The notes: generated by a model from the sequence alone, not told the origin. Positions 16,411 to 28,407 are shown, counted from the first letter of the stretch. The stretch: DNA of 64,000 nt from Devosia limi DSM 17137 (GCF_900128975.1 NZ_FQVC01000012.1:1-64000), one strand, 5' to 3'. A program made the numbers and translations.

Positions 16411-17949
16411 CTAGAGCAGCGCGACCTTCCAGATCAGCACGACCAGCAGGGCCAGGCCCAGCCAGGCCAGTGCCGGCATCATCCAGCGGGGCAGGACGTC
16501 GCGGCGGTGCTTTTCGGCGTGATAATCATTGAGGGCGGCTTCGGCCTGGTTGAGGATAACCGGCACGCGGCGAGCGGCATCGGCAAAGATCCGCAAGCCA
16601 TCCTTGGCGTCCTCGACCTTGCCCAGCGGGCCTTCTTCACGGCGCAGCCAGTCGCCAACCACCGGTTCGGCGACCGTCCAGATATCGAGATGGGGATCAA
16701 GTGCCCGCGCCACGCCTTCGACCAGGACCATGGATTTCTGCAGCAGCACCAGTTCTGGCCGCGTCTGCATGTCGAACAACTCGGTGATGGTGAACAGCTG
16801 GCCGAGCACCCGTGCCATCGAAATGTCGGCGGCGGTACGGCCATGCAAGGGCTCGCCGATCGACCGGATGGCCAGGGCGAAATCCTCGACCGACTGATTC
16901 TCGGGCACATAGCCGATATCGAAATGCCGCCGCGCCACCAGCATGTAGTCGCGGGTGATGAAGCCATAAAGGATATCGGCCAGGAACCGCCGCTCGCGGC
17001 GATTGATGCGGCCCATAATGCCGAAATCGACGGCGATGACGTCGCCGGTGCGCGGATCGGCGAACAGATTGCCCGGATGCATGTCGGCATGGAAAAAGCC
17101 GTCGCGAATGGCGTGCTTGAGAAAGTTCTGCAGCACCTTGGCGGCCAGCGCCTTGCGATCCACCCCGGCCGCGTCGAGCGCGGCATGGTCGCGGATCGGA
17201 ATGCCATCGACCCAACTGGTGGTCAAAACATTCTGGGCGACATGATCCCAGCTGACGGTTGGAATGACGAAGCCCTTGTCGTCCTTGATGTTCTCGGCAA
17301 ATTCGGAAATCGAGGCGGCTTCCAGCCGCAGGTCGAGTTCAAGCCGGGCCGAGCGGTCGAGGGTGGCGACGACCTGGGTCGGCCGCAGGCGTTTGGTCGA
17401 GCCGACCAGCCGTTCGGCCAGGCGCGCGCCGGCATAATAGCTCTCGATATCGGCCATGAAGCGCTGGGTAACCCCGGGGCGCAGCACCTTGACCGCGACA
17501 CTGCGCGGCAGCCCATCGGCCGGCACCAGCCGCGCCTTGTGCACCTGGGCAATCGAGGCGGCGGCCACCGGCGGCGACAGTTCGGTCAGCTCCGCCGCCT
17601 TGCCATCGAGCGCAGCCGCCAGAATGCGGGGCACCAGAGCCGCGTCGAAGGGCTCCATCTTGTCCTGGAGGCCGGCCAGATCTGCCGCCACCTGGGCGCC
17701 GACCACATCGGGGCGGGTGGCCAGGGTCTGGCCGAATTTGACATAGGTCGGGCCCAGCAGGTTGAGCGCCCGGTTGAGACGCTCGACCTGCCCGGTCTTG
17801 CGCACCGAGGGCCGCTCGATCAACCGGCCGAACCAGATGCCCAGCTTGAGTGGCGGCGGCAGGTCATCAGCCGAAATGATCGACAGGGCGCCTTCGCGCG
17901 CCAGCACGTAACCGGCCCGGGCAAGGCGGAAATAGGCGGAGAGGATCAT
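16411..17949 (-). CDS. ubiB: Ubiquinone biosynthesis kinase-like protein UbiB
   Basis: Atypical ABC1/ADCK-family kinase-fold protein needed for ubiquinone synthesis, thought to extract or deliver prenylated precursors from the membrane. The 512-residue product has the KxGQ motif (YVKFGQTLATRPD), the Ala-rich loop (VAAASIAQVHKA), the catalytic-type HADMHPGNLF and the VDFGIMGR metal motif. The C-terminus is a membrane segment (LAWLGLALLVVLIWKVALL). It lies 5 bases after ubiE, the normal alphaproteobacterial ubiE-ubiB arrangement. Confidence 0.95.
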   Translation of the reverse strand: MILSAYFRLARAGYVLAREGALSIISADDLPPPLKLGIWFGRLIERPSVRKTGQVERLNRALNLLGPTYVKFGQTLATRPDVVGAQVAADLAGLQDKMEPFDAALVPRILAAALDGKAAELTELSPPVAAASIAQVHKARLVPADGLPRSVAVKVLRPGVTQRFMADIESYYAGARLAERLVGSTKRLRPTQVVATLDRSARLELDLRLEAASISEFAENIKDDKGFVIPTVSWDHVAQNVLTTSWVDGIPIRDHAALDAAGVDRKALAAKVLQNFLKHAIRDGFFHADMHPGNLFADPRTGDVIAVDFGIMGRINRRERRFLADILYGFITRDYMLVARRHFDIGYVPENQSVEDFALAIRSIGEPLHGRTAADISMARVLGQLFTITELFDMQTRPELVLLQKSMVLVEGVARALDPHLDIWTVAEPVVGDWLRREEGPLGKVEDAKDGLRIFADAARRVPVILNQAEAALNDYHAEKHRRDVLPRWMMPALAWLGLALLVVLIWKVALL

Positions 17950-17954
17950 GGGCG

Positions 17955-18719
17955 CTAGAGCTTCCAGGCGCTGAACTGCGCCGCGATATTGCCGCTATAG
18001 GGGGTGTGCTTGACCCGCTTGAAGCCGGCTTCGCTGAGCATCGCCGAAAACGCGGCCGGCGTCGGGAACTTGCGGATCGATTCCACCAGATATTGATAGG
18101 GCTGGCTGTCGCCGGTCACCAGGCCCCCCATCGGCGGGATGACGCGGTCGGAAAACACCCGGTAGAAGCTGTCGAGGCCCGGCACGTCGACCTGCGAAAA
18201 TTCCAGCACCATGATGCGCCCGCCGCGCTTGAGCACGCGATGCGCTTCGTTCAGCGCTTTCTGGATGCGGGGCACATTGCGAATGCCGAAGGCGATCGTA
18301 TAGGCATCAAAGCTGTTATCGGCAAAAGGCAGCTCTTCGGCATTGGCTTCGACAAAGCTGGCCTGGGCTGGATAGCGCCAGGATTTGGCCCGCTCGGCTC
18401 CGACCCGCAGCATGTCGGAATTGATGTCGCTGACGACGACTTCGGCATAGCCCACCGACGCATTGATGATGCGCTCGGCGATATCGCCGGTGCCGCCGGC
18501 CATGTCGAGCACCCGATAGGGCCGGCTGCCGCCCTTGGGCGGCGCCAGATCGGCGATCATGGCGTCCTTCCAGACGCGATGAATGCCGCCGCTCATCAGG
18601 TCGTTCATCAGGTCATAGCGATCAGCCACGCCGTGGAACACCGCGTTGACAAGCCCTTGCTTGTCCTCCAGAGCCACTGTCTGTTCGCCGAAATGGGTTG
18701 TCTCGCGCGCCGCGGTCAT
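17955..18719 (-). CDS. ubiE: Ubiquinone/menaquinone methyltransferase UbiE
   Basis: SAM-dependent C-methyltransferase of ubiquinone synthesis. The 254-residue product has [17 protein letters not shown], the SAM loop [30 protein letters not shown] and the family [20 protein letters not shown] signature, ending with the typical FSAWKL. It heads the ubiE-ubiB pair and is divergent from mutM across a 95-base gap that must hold both promoters. Confidence 0.96.
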   Translation of the reverse strand: MTAARETTHFGEQTVALEDKQGLVNAVFHGVADRYDLMNDLMSGGIHRVWKDAMIADLAPPKGGSRPYRVLDMAGGTGDIAERIINASVGYAEVVVSDINSDMLRVGAERAKSWRYPAQASFVEANAEELPFADNSFDAYTIAFGIRNVPRIQKALNEAHRVLKRGGRIMVLEFSQVDVPGLDSFYRVFSDRVIPPMGGLVTGDSQPYQYLVESIRKFPTPAAFSAMLSEAGFKRVKHTPYSGNIAAQFSAWKL

Positions 18720-18814
18720 GGCGTCAGCCTCATGCGTTTACTGATCGCGCGCACCATATCGAAGCTGCCCGCGCATTGCCATGGCACAAAGCCGCACAGG
18801 TCCAGGAGCTTAAC

Positions 18815-19702
18815 ATGCCAGAATTGCCAGAGGTCGAAACCGTCCGACGCGGGCTCGAGCCATGGCTGGCGCAGGCGCGCATCGAGAGCGTCACGCTCAA
18901 TCGCGCCAATCTGCGCTTTCCCTTTCCCAAGGATCTGGTGCCGGCGCTGCAGGGCCAGACGATTACCTCGGTGGGCCGTCGCGCCAAATATCTGCTGATC
19001 GGGCTCTCCAGTGGTCAGACGGTCCTCAGCCATCTCGGCATGACCGGCAGCTATCGTTTCGCCGAGCACGGCATCGACAAGCCGCCGCGCTATTATGAGA
19101 CCGAAAACGTGCCCAAGCACGATCATATGGTCTGGATCATCGATCACCCCGAGCATGGCAAGTCGCACCTGATCTATGCCGATCCCCGCCGCTTTGGCTT
19201 TGTCGATCTCTATGACCGACCCGAGGACAGCCCCTATCTGACCGGGTTGGGGCCCGAGCCGCTGTCCAATGCCTTCAATGCCGATCTGCTGGCCGCGGCC
19301 TTCACGGGCAAGAAGGCGCCAATCAAGGCGGCGCTGCTCGATCAGCGCGTCGTCGCCGGATTGGGCAATATCTATGTCGCCGAGGCACTGCACCGCGCCC
19401 ATATCCTGCCCACGATACAGGCGGGATCGCTGGTCACCACCAGGGGCCAGCCCAAGCGCGCGCTGGAAGACCTGGTGAGCGCCGTGCGCCAGGTGCTGGT
19501 GGAAGCGATCGAAGTGGGCGGCTCGACGCTGCGCGACTTCCGCAATGCCGAAGGCGGCAATGGTTATTTTCAGCATCGCTTCGCCGTCTATGACCGCGAA
19601 GGCGAGCCATGCCCCACCCCGATGTGTGGCGGTACCATCGTGCGCATCGTGCAATCGGGGCGCTCCACCTTCTATTGCCCGGCGTGCCAGAAGCAGCCAT
19701 AA
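18815..19702 (+). CDS. mutM: Formamidopyrimidine-DNA glycosylase
   Basis: Bifunctional glycosylase/AP lyase that removes 8-oxoguanine and formamidopyrimidines. The 295-residue protein begins PELPEVETVRRGLEPW, so Pro2 and Glu3 provide the catalytic N-terminus; RRAKYLL supplies the beta-wing Lys. QRVVAGLGNIYVAEALHRA is the helix-two-turn-helix. The C-terminal zinc finger reads CPTPMC with a later YCPACQ, so the first pair is spaced Cx4C rather than Cx2C, a form I recall from other alphaproteobacteria. AGGAG precedes ATG 18815. Confidence 0.96.
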   Translation: MPELPEVETVRRGLEPWLAQARIESVTLNRANLRFPFPKDLVPALQGQTITSVGRRAKYLLIGLSSGQTVLSHLGMTGSYRFAEHGIDKPPRYYETENVPKHDHMVWIIDHPEHGKSHLIYADPRRFGFVDLYDRPEDSPYLTGLGPEPLSNAFNADLLAAAFTGKKAPIKAALLDQRVVAGLGNIYVAEALHRAHILPTIQAGSLVTTRGQPKRALEDLVSAVRQVLVEAIEVGGSTLRDFRNAEGGNGYFQHRFAVYDREGEPCPTPMCGGTIVRIVQSGRSTFYCPACQKQP

Positions 19703-19734
19703 CAGCAAGCCAGCAGGCCAATCCCTGAATCCAG

Positions 19735-19763
19735 TTGACGCTGGCCGCCCCATCCCCTATAGA
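19735..19763 (+). promoter_or_regulatory. Sigma-70-type promoter of rpsT
   Basis: TTGACG (19735-19740), a 17-base spacer, then TATAGA (19758-19763), about 100 bases before rpsT. A GAATC (GANTC methylation site) lies just upstream at 19727. Confidence 0.7.
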
Positions 19764-19866
19764 CCGCCCAACTTGGCGGCACTCGATAAGCCGCCGATTT
19801 CATTTTATCTCCGGACGCCTGCGACTTTCGTGCGCTATCGGCCGGTTGGACGCCAAGAGGACCGTT

Positions 19867-20133
19867 ATGGCCAATACGCCTTCAGCCAAAAAGGCTACCC
19901 GCAAGATCGAAGCCCGCACTGCGGTCAACAAGTCGCGCCGCTCGCGCGTCCGCACCTTCATCCGCAAGGTTGAAGAAGCCATTGTTGCCGGCGACCACAA
20001 GCTGGCCATGGAAGCGCTGCGCGCTGCCGAGCCGGAAATCAACCGCGCCGCAACCAAGGGCATCGTGCATGCCAATCTGGCGGCCCGCAAGGTTTCGCGC
20101 CTCAACCACCGCGTCAAGGCTCTCAGCGCCTGA
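19867..20133 (+). CDS. rpsT: 30S ribosomal protein S20
   Basis: Small basic primary 16S rRNA-binding protein. The 88-residue product starts [21 protein letters not shown] and continues with [35 protein letters not shown] and [16 protein letters not shown], the standard S20 layout of helices. AGAGGA precedes ATG 19867. It lies between mutM and dnaA, a common alphaproteobacterial order, with its own promoter and terminator. Confidence 0.98.
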   Translation: MANTPSAKKATRKIEARTAVNKSRRSRVRTFIRKVEEAIVAGDHKLAMEALRAAEPEINRAATKGIVHANLAARKVSRLNHRVKALSA

Positions 20134-20179
20134 TTGGCGATGGGATGACCCGCAGCCATCTTGATGGCACGGTCGATGT

Positions 20180-20209
20180 GAAGGGCTCCGCAAGGGGCCC
20201 TTTTTGTTT
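20180..20209 (+). terminator. Rho-independent terminator of rpsT
   Basis: Stem AAGGGCTCC / GGGGCCCTT with a GCAA loop, followed by TTTTGTTT, about 45 bases after the rpsT stop. Confidence 0.8.
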
Positions 20210-20950
20210 GGCGCGGGAGCAGGTAAGGTTTTCCGATCCGGCCCGGTTGTGACACCGACGCGACACTTGTGCACAGCTGCGCATCCGCAAGACCAATCCG
20301 GCGATCTCATAAGTCCTTCAAAGGCTTGCTTTGGGACTTCACCCGTTCAGCTGCGACAGGGTGCGACAATCGCGTGACGGCGTCGGAATAAATTTCTTAA
20401 CCCTTCTTGGGTCATCTGCGGACGATTCTGTGTTGAGTCACAGGGTCTTGGTTTGGGCGCCGGATTTGCTGTCTTGGGGCCCGTTTTCACTAGTCCAGAG
20501 TCAAGCCCCTATTTCAACGATTCACGTGTTGCGAGGCCAAAATCGTCCCACTAGAATGGCCTCGTTAGCTTACAAAAGGACGGCAGCAAGGCACGTCCAC
20601 CACAGCTGACGAGAACATTTTTTGGGCGATTGACAGGACCGGTCGAGGCAGCAATGCCGGATTTGGATGGGGCAGTGACGGTAACAATGGCGGCACTTTG
20701 TGCGGTCGAGTCAGCCGGAGCGGCGTAGGTAATTTAGTAGATCGCTGGCCACGTCAGGCCAGGCTCAAGTGAAAGTATCAATCGACGGACGGTGGTTAAA
20801 CCACCGGCGGATCAGTGCGTTCTCAACGAAGGACGCAGGGGGGCGAAGCTATGCATGAAACGGCCCGGCCGAGCGTGCATCAGTGAAAAAATTCAGACGC
20901 CACGCAGTTTTGCGGACTGCATGGCAAACCATTGAATGGGGCACGACACA
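20210..20950. promoter_or_regulatory. dnaA upstream region, about 740 bases without genes
   Basis: No gene is supported. Visible elements are four GANTC sites within 100 bases (20424, 20435, 20498, 20519) and one more at 20708, a near-DnaA box TTGTGCACA at 20267, a TTGACA hexamer at 20630 without a good -10, and a perfect hairpin at 20790-20806. The region is less GC-rich than its surroundings. I see too few DnaA boxes to call it an origin. Confidence 0.6.
20790..20806. repeat. Perfect hairpin upstream of dnaA
   Basis: Arms CGGTGGTT and AACCACCG around a single A. It lies about 145 bases before the first possible dnaA start, so it is probably in the leader or promoter. Confidence 0.6.
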
Positions 20951-21040
20951 ATGACGTTACAGGCGACCGCCGGAAGTGAAGATTGGGATCGGTCCAGTCG
21001 CGCTTCCTCCAAACCGATATCGAAAGGCGAGACGTCTGCA

Positions 21041-22501
21041 ATGGCCCAGTCCGACAACCCATCCGAGCCGCAGCGCGACCTCTGGATCCGTGTGCGCGCC
21101 CGCTTGAAGGCGTCGGTGGGTGAGGATGTCTTTACCTCCTGGTTCGCCCGTCTCGAACTTGAAGAAATCGTCGACGACCTGGTGCATCTGTCGGCCCCGA
21201 CCCGGTTCCTGTGCTCGTGGATTCAATCCAATTATGCCGACCGTATTCTTGAGGCTGTCCAGCAGGATGCCCCCGATATTGCCCGCCTGCAGGTGACCAT
21301 GCGCGTCAACGGCCAGGCCCGTCCGCGCATTACCCAGGTCCAGGATGTCGCGCCCAGCAGCGAGGCGCCTGCCATGGCTGCCGCTGCCATCGTGGCGCCG
21401 CAGGCCCTGTCGACCCCACGCCTGATCCGCGACAATACCGCCACCAAGGGCGACGCCCTCTCCGGCAGCGCCATCGACCAGCGCATGACCTTCGAGACCT
21501 TTGTGGCCGGTGGCCCCAATGAGATGGCGCTCGGCGTGGCCAAGCAGATCGCTCAGGCGGCTGCCAACAACACCGTGACCTTCAATCCGGTCTACATCCA
21601 TTCCACCGTCGGTCTGGGCAAGTCGCACCTGCTCAATGCCATCGCCCATGCCACCCAGCAGGCCGATAGCACCAAGAATATCGTCTATCTGACCGCCGAC
21701 CACTTCATGTACCATTTCATCACCGCCGTGCAGCGCCAGTCGGCGCTGGCGTTCAAGGAATGGCTGCGCCGTGTCGACCTGCTGCTGATCGACGACATGC
21801 AGTTCCTGCAGGGCAAGTCGGCCACCGAATTCGGTCATACGCTGGGCACGCTGCTCACCGGTGCCAAGCAGGTCGTCGTGGCCGGCGATGCGCCGCCGCG
21901 CGATCTCGAAATGCTTGATGAACGCGTCCGTTCGCGCCTCTCGGGCGGGCTGGTCGTGCCGATCACCACCTTTGACGTCGAACTGCGCCGCGCCATCGTG
22001 CAGCGCCGCGCCGATCAGGCCACCGCCCGTTTCGGCATGCACTTCCCGGTGCCGGTCATCGATTATGTTTCCCGCGTCGTGGTCAGCCATGGCCGCGATC
22101 TCGATGGGGCGGTCAATCGCCTCGTCGCCGCCAATCAGCTGACCGGTGAACTGATCACCGTGCCGCTGGCCGAAAAGACCCTGGGCGACCTGATCCGTTC
22201 GCGCGAAGCCCGCCGCGTCCGCATCGAGGACATCCTCAAGATTGTCTCGCGCCACTACAAGGTGCCGCGCAATGAACTGCTGTCGGCCCGCCGCTCGCGC
22301 GACGTCGTCCGTCCGCGCCAGATCGCCATGTATCTGGCCAAGGCGCTGACCAGCCGCTCTCTCCCCGAAATCGGCCGGCGCTTTGGCGGCCGCGATCACA
22401 CCACCGTCCTGCACTCGGTCCGCAAGGTCGAGCAGATGATCAAGGACGATGTCGAGCTCGGCCAGGAGATCGAGCTGCTCAAGCGCATGCTCGAAGAATA
22501 G
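21041..22501 (+). CDS. dnaA: Chromosomal replication initiator DnaA
   Basis: AAA+ initiator that binds DnaA boxes and opens the origin. The 486-residue product has domain I (DLWIRVRARLKASVG, FTSWFARLELEEI), a linker, the AAA+ core with Walker A VGLGKSHLLNAIAHA (Ser where Thr is usual) and Walker B LLLIDDMQFLQGK, sensor RVRSRLSGGL, and the domain IV signature IGRRFGGRDHTTVLHSVRK. The start is uncertain: ATG 21041 places domain I 12 residues from the N-terminus and has AAAGGCGAG upstream; ATGs at 20951 and 20936 are in frame and would add a Ser-rich extension. dnaN follows after a small antisense GNAT gene. Confidence 0.97.
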   Translation: MAQSDNPSEPQRDLWIRVRARLKASVGEDVFTSWFARLELEEIVDDLVHLSAPTRFLCSWIQSNYADRILEAVQQDAPDIARLQVTMRVNGQARPRITQVQDVAPSSEAPAMAAAAIVAPQALSTPRLIRDNTATKGDALSGSAIDQRMTFETFVAGGPNEMALGVAKQIAQAAANNTVTFNPVYIHSTVGLGKSHLLNAIAHATQQADSTKNIVYLTADHFMYHFITAVQRQSALAFKEWLRRVDLLLIDDMQFLQGKSATEFGHTLGTLLTGAKQVVVAGDAPPRDLEMLDERVRSRLSGGLVVPITTFDVELRRAIVQRRADQATARFGMHFPVPVIDYVSRVVVSHGRDLDGAVNRLVAANQLTGELITVPLAEKTLGDLIRSREARRVRIEDILKIVSRHYKVPRNELLSARRSRDVVRPRQIAMYLAKALTSRSLPEIGRRFGGRDHTTVLHSVRKVEQMIKDDVELGQEIELLKRMLEE

Positions 22502-22535
22502 GGTTTGGGCGGCGGGCATGGCCCGCCGCAATCAC

Positions 22536-23000
22536 CTAGTCCGGCTGCCATCCATAAAACATGATCGTATCGCCAAAGCGCGGGTGGATTTCCTCCCGCA
22601 GCATTGTCATGCCCGCTGCTTCGTAGAAGCGTCGCGCCCGCGCATTGCCTGGGCGGGTGAACAGCGTAAAGCCCATCGGCATTGCCGCAATCGCCTCGGC
22701 AAACAGCGCCCGGCCAATGCCGCCACCAAAGGCATCCCTGCGGACGAACAATTGATCGAGAATGCCGGCTTCCGGCAGCAGCGCCAAAAAGCCGACAATG
22801 ACGTCGCCCTGTGTGGCGACGGTGACCTGCCAGCCCTCGGCAAATTCCTGATCGACCCGCTGACGCAGCGCCTGCAGCGGTGGCAGGGCGGCCGGGCCGA
22901 CATGGGGCAGGCTGGCGCCGCTGTGCCAGATTGCCGCAATCGCGTCGCGATCATCGGCTCGGGCGGGGCGCAGGAGGAAGGGCTGGGTGCGCGGGGTCAT
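22536..23000 (-). CDS. GNAT N-acetyltransferase
   Basis: A 154-residue GNAT-fold protein: LLRPARADDRDAIAAIWHSG at the N-terminus, GDVIVGFLALLPEAGILDQLFVRRDAFGGGIGRALF (strand, then the acetyl-CoA loop with GGGIGRAL) and PGNARARRFYEAAGM near the end. The substrate is unknown. ATG 23000 was chosen over a longer frame to 23078 because the family similarity begins right after it. It is a minus-strand gene inserted between dnaA and dnaN, which are otherwise co-oriented. Confidence 0.85.
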   Translation of the reverse strand: MTPRTQPFLLRPARADDRDAIAAIWHSGASLPHVGPAALPPLQALRQRVDQEFAEGWQVTVATQGDVIVGFLALLPEAGILDQLFVRRDAFGGGIGRALFAEAIAAMPMGFTLFTRPGNARARRFYEAAGMTMLREEIHPRFGDTIMFYGWQPD

Positions 23001-23186
23001 GCCGCTATCTAGCGGCCAGCGCCGCGATAAGGCAATCGCCGGTGCCCCGCGGGCCCGGCGATGATTGCCCTTGGGCAAAACCGTCCTCTGCCCTTGCGTT
23101 TATGTCCCTAATTTGTAAGGTCATCGCCCGGCCCGTATGGGCTTGCCGCGGTGCAGCGGCGCGCGTGAGTTGAGGATATCGGACTG

Positions 23187-24308
23187 ATGAAAGTTACGCT
23201 CGAACGCAACCATCTGCTCAAGTCGCTGAGCCATGTGCATCGGGTGGTTGAGCGCCGCAATACCTATCCCATCCTGGCCAACGTGCTGTTCAAGGCGAGC
23301 GACGACAAGGTCGAGCTGCGCGCCACCGATCTCGATATCGAAGTGACCGAAGCCATTCCGGCCATGGTGAGCACGGCTGGTACCACCACCATTCCGGCAC
23401 ACACCCTCTATGAAATCGTCCGCAAGCTCTCTGACGGCGCCGAAGTGCGCCTCGAGACCGATGGCGGCGAGCAGATGGTGCTGACCTCGGGCCGCTCGCG
23501 CTTCAACCTGCAATGCCTGTCGCCCGACAGCTTCCCCGATCTCAAGTCGGGCAGCTTCTCGCACGAATTCTCCATGCCGGCAGCGGCCCTGCGCGAGCTG
23601 ATCGAGCGCACCCAGTTCGCCATCTCCAATGAAGAGACCCGCTATTACCTGAACGGCATCTATTTCCACGCCGTCTCCTCCAGCGCCGGCGGCACCGTGC
23701 TGCGCGCCGTGGCCACCGATGGCCACCGCATGGCCCGCGCCGAAATCGACGCTCCGGCTGGCTCGGAAGGCATGACCGGCATCATCGTGCCGAAAAAGAC
23801 CGTTGGCGAAGTCCAGAAGCTGCTCGATGGCGCTGATGGCGATGTCGCCGTCGAGGTCTCCGACACCAAGATCCGCTTCACCGTCGGTTCGGTCGTGCTG
23901 CTGTCCAAGCTGATCGAGGGCACCTTCCCCGATTATGATCGGGTGACCCCCAAGAACAACGACAAGCAGATGAATGTCGACCGCGCCGCCTTTGCGACCG
24001 CTGTCGACCGCGTCTCCACCATTGCCTCCGAGCGCGGCGGCAAGGCCGTCAAGCTCTCGGCCAGGGATGGCCTGCTCGAGCTCTCGGTCACCAATCCCGA
24101 TCACGGCACCGCCAGTGAAGAACTCGCCGTCGAGTTCGATACCGATGGCTTCGAGATCGGCTTCAACGCCCGTTACCTGCTCGATATCGTCGGCCAGATC
24201 CGCTCGGAAAGCGCCGTCTTCATGTTCAACGACGCCGGCTCGCCGACGCTGGTGCGCGATGAAGGTGAAACCCGGGCGCTCTACGTGCTGATGCCGATGC
24301 GCGTGTAG
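23187..24308 (+). CDS. dnaN: DNA polymerase III beta subunit (sliding clamp)
   Basis: Ring-shaped processivity clamp. The 373-residue product starts MKVTLERNHLLKSLSHVHRV and shows the three repeated clamp domains: NTYPILANVLFKA, RFNLQCLSPDSFPD with TQFAISNEETRYYLNGIYF, and YLLDIVGQI with the C-terminal LYVLMPMRV that forms part of the partner-binding pocket. It belongs to the dnaA-dnaN-recF-gyrB replication block. Confidence 0.98.
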   Translation: MKVTLERNHLLKSLSHVHRVVERRNTYPILANVLFKASDDKVELRATDLDIEVTEAIPAMVSTAGTTTIPAHTLYEIVRKLSDGAEVRLETDGGEQMVLTSGRSRFNLQCLSPDSFPDLKSGSFSHEFSMPAAALRELIERTQFAISNEETRYYLNGIYFHAVSSSAGGTVLRAVATDGHRMARAEIDAPAGSEGMTGIIVPKKTVGEVQKLLDGADGDVAVEVSDTKIRFTVGSVVLLSKLIEGTFPDYDRVTPKNNDKQMNVDRAAFATAVDRVSTIASERGGKAVKLSARDGLLELSVTNPDHGTASEELAVEFDTDGFEIGFNARYLLDIVGQIRSESAVFMFNDAGSPTLVRDEGETRALYVLMPMRV

Positions 24309-24559
24309 GGCCAAACGGATTTGACCAAGCTTTGGGAGCCGCCGGCTCCCGCGTCAGGGGGCAAGGAGGAGGGCGGCATGCCCTCCATCGCTGCCATGGC
24401 CGTTCCGTCGTCTCCTTGCCCCTCACGGGAGAGGGCCAGAATGGGGAGTGCCATGCTGGGGCGCGCTCGGTTTGGCAGTATCGCCCTCCTCGCCCGATCC
24501 TTTGGGTCGACCGCCCCCCTGAGGAGCGAGGTGAGTGAACTCCGTGGGCCCGCGACGCC
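24309..24559. other. dnaN-recF spacer with nested inverted repeats
   Basis: 251 bases without a supported gene. It contains GGGAGCC-GCC-GGCTCCC (24334-24350) and an 11-base inverted pair GGGGCAAGGAG (24357) / CTCCTTGCCCC (24412) enclosing 44 bases that include GGCATGCC. It looks like a structured insertion element unlike Types A-C. Confidence 0.5.
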
Positions 24560-25675
24560 ATGATCCGCCACATCTCCCGCCTGCGTCTCAGCGCCTTTCG
24601 CAACTATACCGCGGCGGCGCTCGATCTCGATCAGCGCCATGTGGTGCTGACCGGGCCCAATGGCGCCGGCAAGACCAATCTGCTCGAAGCCGTATCGCTG
24701 CTGTCGCCGGGCCGTGGCCTGCGCCGGGCAGCCTTCGACATGGTCCAGGCCCAGGGCTCCGATGCCGGCTGGGCGGTGGCAGCAACCATCGAAACCAATG
24801 ACGGTCCCGCCGATATCGGTACCGGCGCCTCGCCCGGCGAGGCGGGCCGGCGCGTGCGCATCAATGGCGCCAATGCCCGCTCGATCGAGGCGATGAGCGA
24901 TTACCTGCGCATTCTCTGGCTGACGCCGGCCATGGATGGCCTGTTCTCGGGTCCCGCCAGCGAGCGGCGCCGGTTTCTGGACCGTCTGGTCACCACGCTG
25001 ATTCCCGGGCACTCCTCGGCTGTCTCTGACTTCGAGAAGGTCATGCGACAGCGCAATCGGCTGCTCGACGAGGATGGCGATCCCCGCTGGCTGAGCGCCA
25101 TCGAGGCGCAAATGGCCGAATTGGCCGCCGCCATTCACCTGGCCCGCACCGATAGCCTCCAGCACCTGCAGGCCCTTATTGCCGAGAGCCTGGATGACGC
25201 GAGCTTTCCGGCCGCCCATCTGGCGCTGACGCCGCTGTTCGAGGATCGCCATGAGCCGGCCTCCTCATCGGCGCTGGAAGCCGAACTGGTGGCAGTCTGG
25301 GGCCGCTCGCGCGCCCTTGATCGCGCCGCCGGACGCACCATATCCGGACCTCACCGTGTCGACCTGGAAGTGACCTATGCCCAAAAGGGCATGCCTGCCG
25401 CCCTGGGCTCGACGGGCGAGCAGAAAGCCCTACTGATCGGATTGATCCTGGCCCATGCCAGATTGGTCAAGCTGCGCACCGCCATTACCCCGTTCCTGCT
25501 GCTCGACGAGATTGCCGCCCATCTCGATCCCGACCGGCGGCGGGCGCTGTTTCTGGCGCTCGACGGGCTGGGAACGCAGTGCTTTCTGACCGGCACCGAC
25601 GCCCTGCTGTTCGAGGCTTTGGGCGATCGCGCCCAGACCGTTACGGTGCGCGACGGACGCCTGTTCAGGGACTGA
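24560..25675 (+). CDS. recF: DNA replication/repair protein RecF
   Basis: SMC-like ATPase that loads RecA at gaps with RecO and RecR. The 371-residue product has RLRLSAFRNYTAAALDL, Walker A GPNGAGKTNLLEAVS, the GPASERRRFLDRLV block, STGEQKALLIGLILAHA (ABC signature region) and the Walker B LLLDEIAAHLDPDRR. It follows dnaN and precedes gyrB by 114 bases. Confidence 0.97.
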   Translation: MIRHISRLRLSAFRNYTAAALDLDQRHVVLTGPNGAGKTNLLEAVSLLSPGRGLRRAAFDMVQAQGSDAGWAVAATIETNDGPADIGTGASPGEAGRRVRINGANARSIEAMSDYLRILWLTPAMDGLFSGPASERRRFLDRLVTTLIPGHSSAVSDFEKVMRQRNRLLDEDGDPRWLSAIEAQMAELAAAIHLARTDSLQHLQALIAESLDDASFPAAHLALTPLFEDRHEPASSSALEAELVAVWGRSRALDRAAGRTISGPHRVDLEVTYAQKGMPAALGSTGEQKALLIGLILAHARLVKLRTAITPFLLLDEIAAHLDPDRRRALFLALDGLGTQCFLTGTDALLFEALGDRAQTVTVRDGRLFRD

Positions 25676-28216
<2,541 letters not shown>

Positions 28217-28241
28217 TCCGCTTCATCCCGCTTGATCGTGA

Positions 28242-28272
28242 GCCCGCGCCCTACGGCGCGGGCTTTTGTTTT
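28242..28272 (+). terminator. Rho-independent terminator of gyrB
   Basis: Perfect stem GCCCGCGCC / GGCGCGGGC with a CTAC loop, then TTTTGTTTT. Confidence 0.9.
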
Positions 28273-28312
28273 GTGGGAGGGGGGGCGCGTCAGGTCTGCG
28301 CCAAACCGCCGG

Positions 28313-28338
28313 GTCATTCCCGCCTGCGCGGGAATGAC
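28313..28338. repeat. Type A single hairpin
   Basis: Arms GTCATTCCCGC and GCGGGAATGAC around CTGC. It resembles a REPIN whose two outer arms have been joined directly. Confidence 0.7.
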
Positions 28339-28375
28339 CCCGTTTAGCTGGAGAGCATCCTGCTTGGTGGCAAGA

Positions 28376-28407
28376 TGGGTTGCCCGGACAAGTCGGGCAA
28401 TGACGGT
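28376..28407. repeat. Type B single unit
   Basis: TTGCCCGGACAAGTCGGGCA then ATGACGG: one arm unit of the family seen at 1213 and 40877. Confidence 0.6.

Noticed and set aside
15571..17958. A 795-codon open frame antisense to dut, the lipoprotein gene and ubiB
   Set aside because: Runs across three well-supported minus-strand genes, is rich in His/Gly/Gln as expected for reverse-frame translation, and shows no motifs.
20210..20950. Origin of replication next to dnaA
   Set aside because: Only one near-match DnaA box (TTGTGCACA) and no AT-rich unwinding array were seen; in many alphaproteobacteria the origin lies elsewhere. A GC-skew plot and box count would decide.
20957..22531. A 524-codon open frame antisense to dnaA
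   Set aside because: Shadow of dnaA codon bias.
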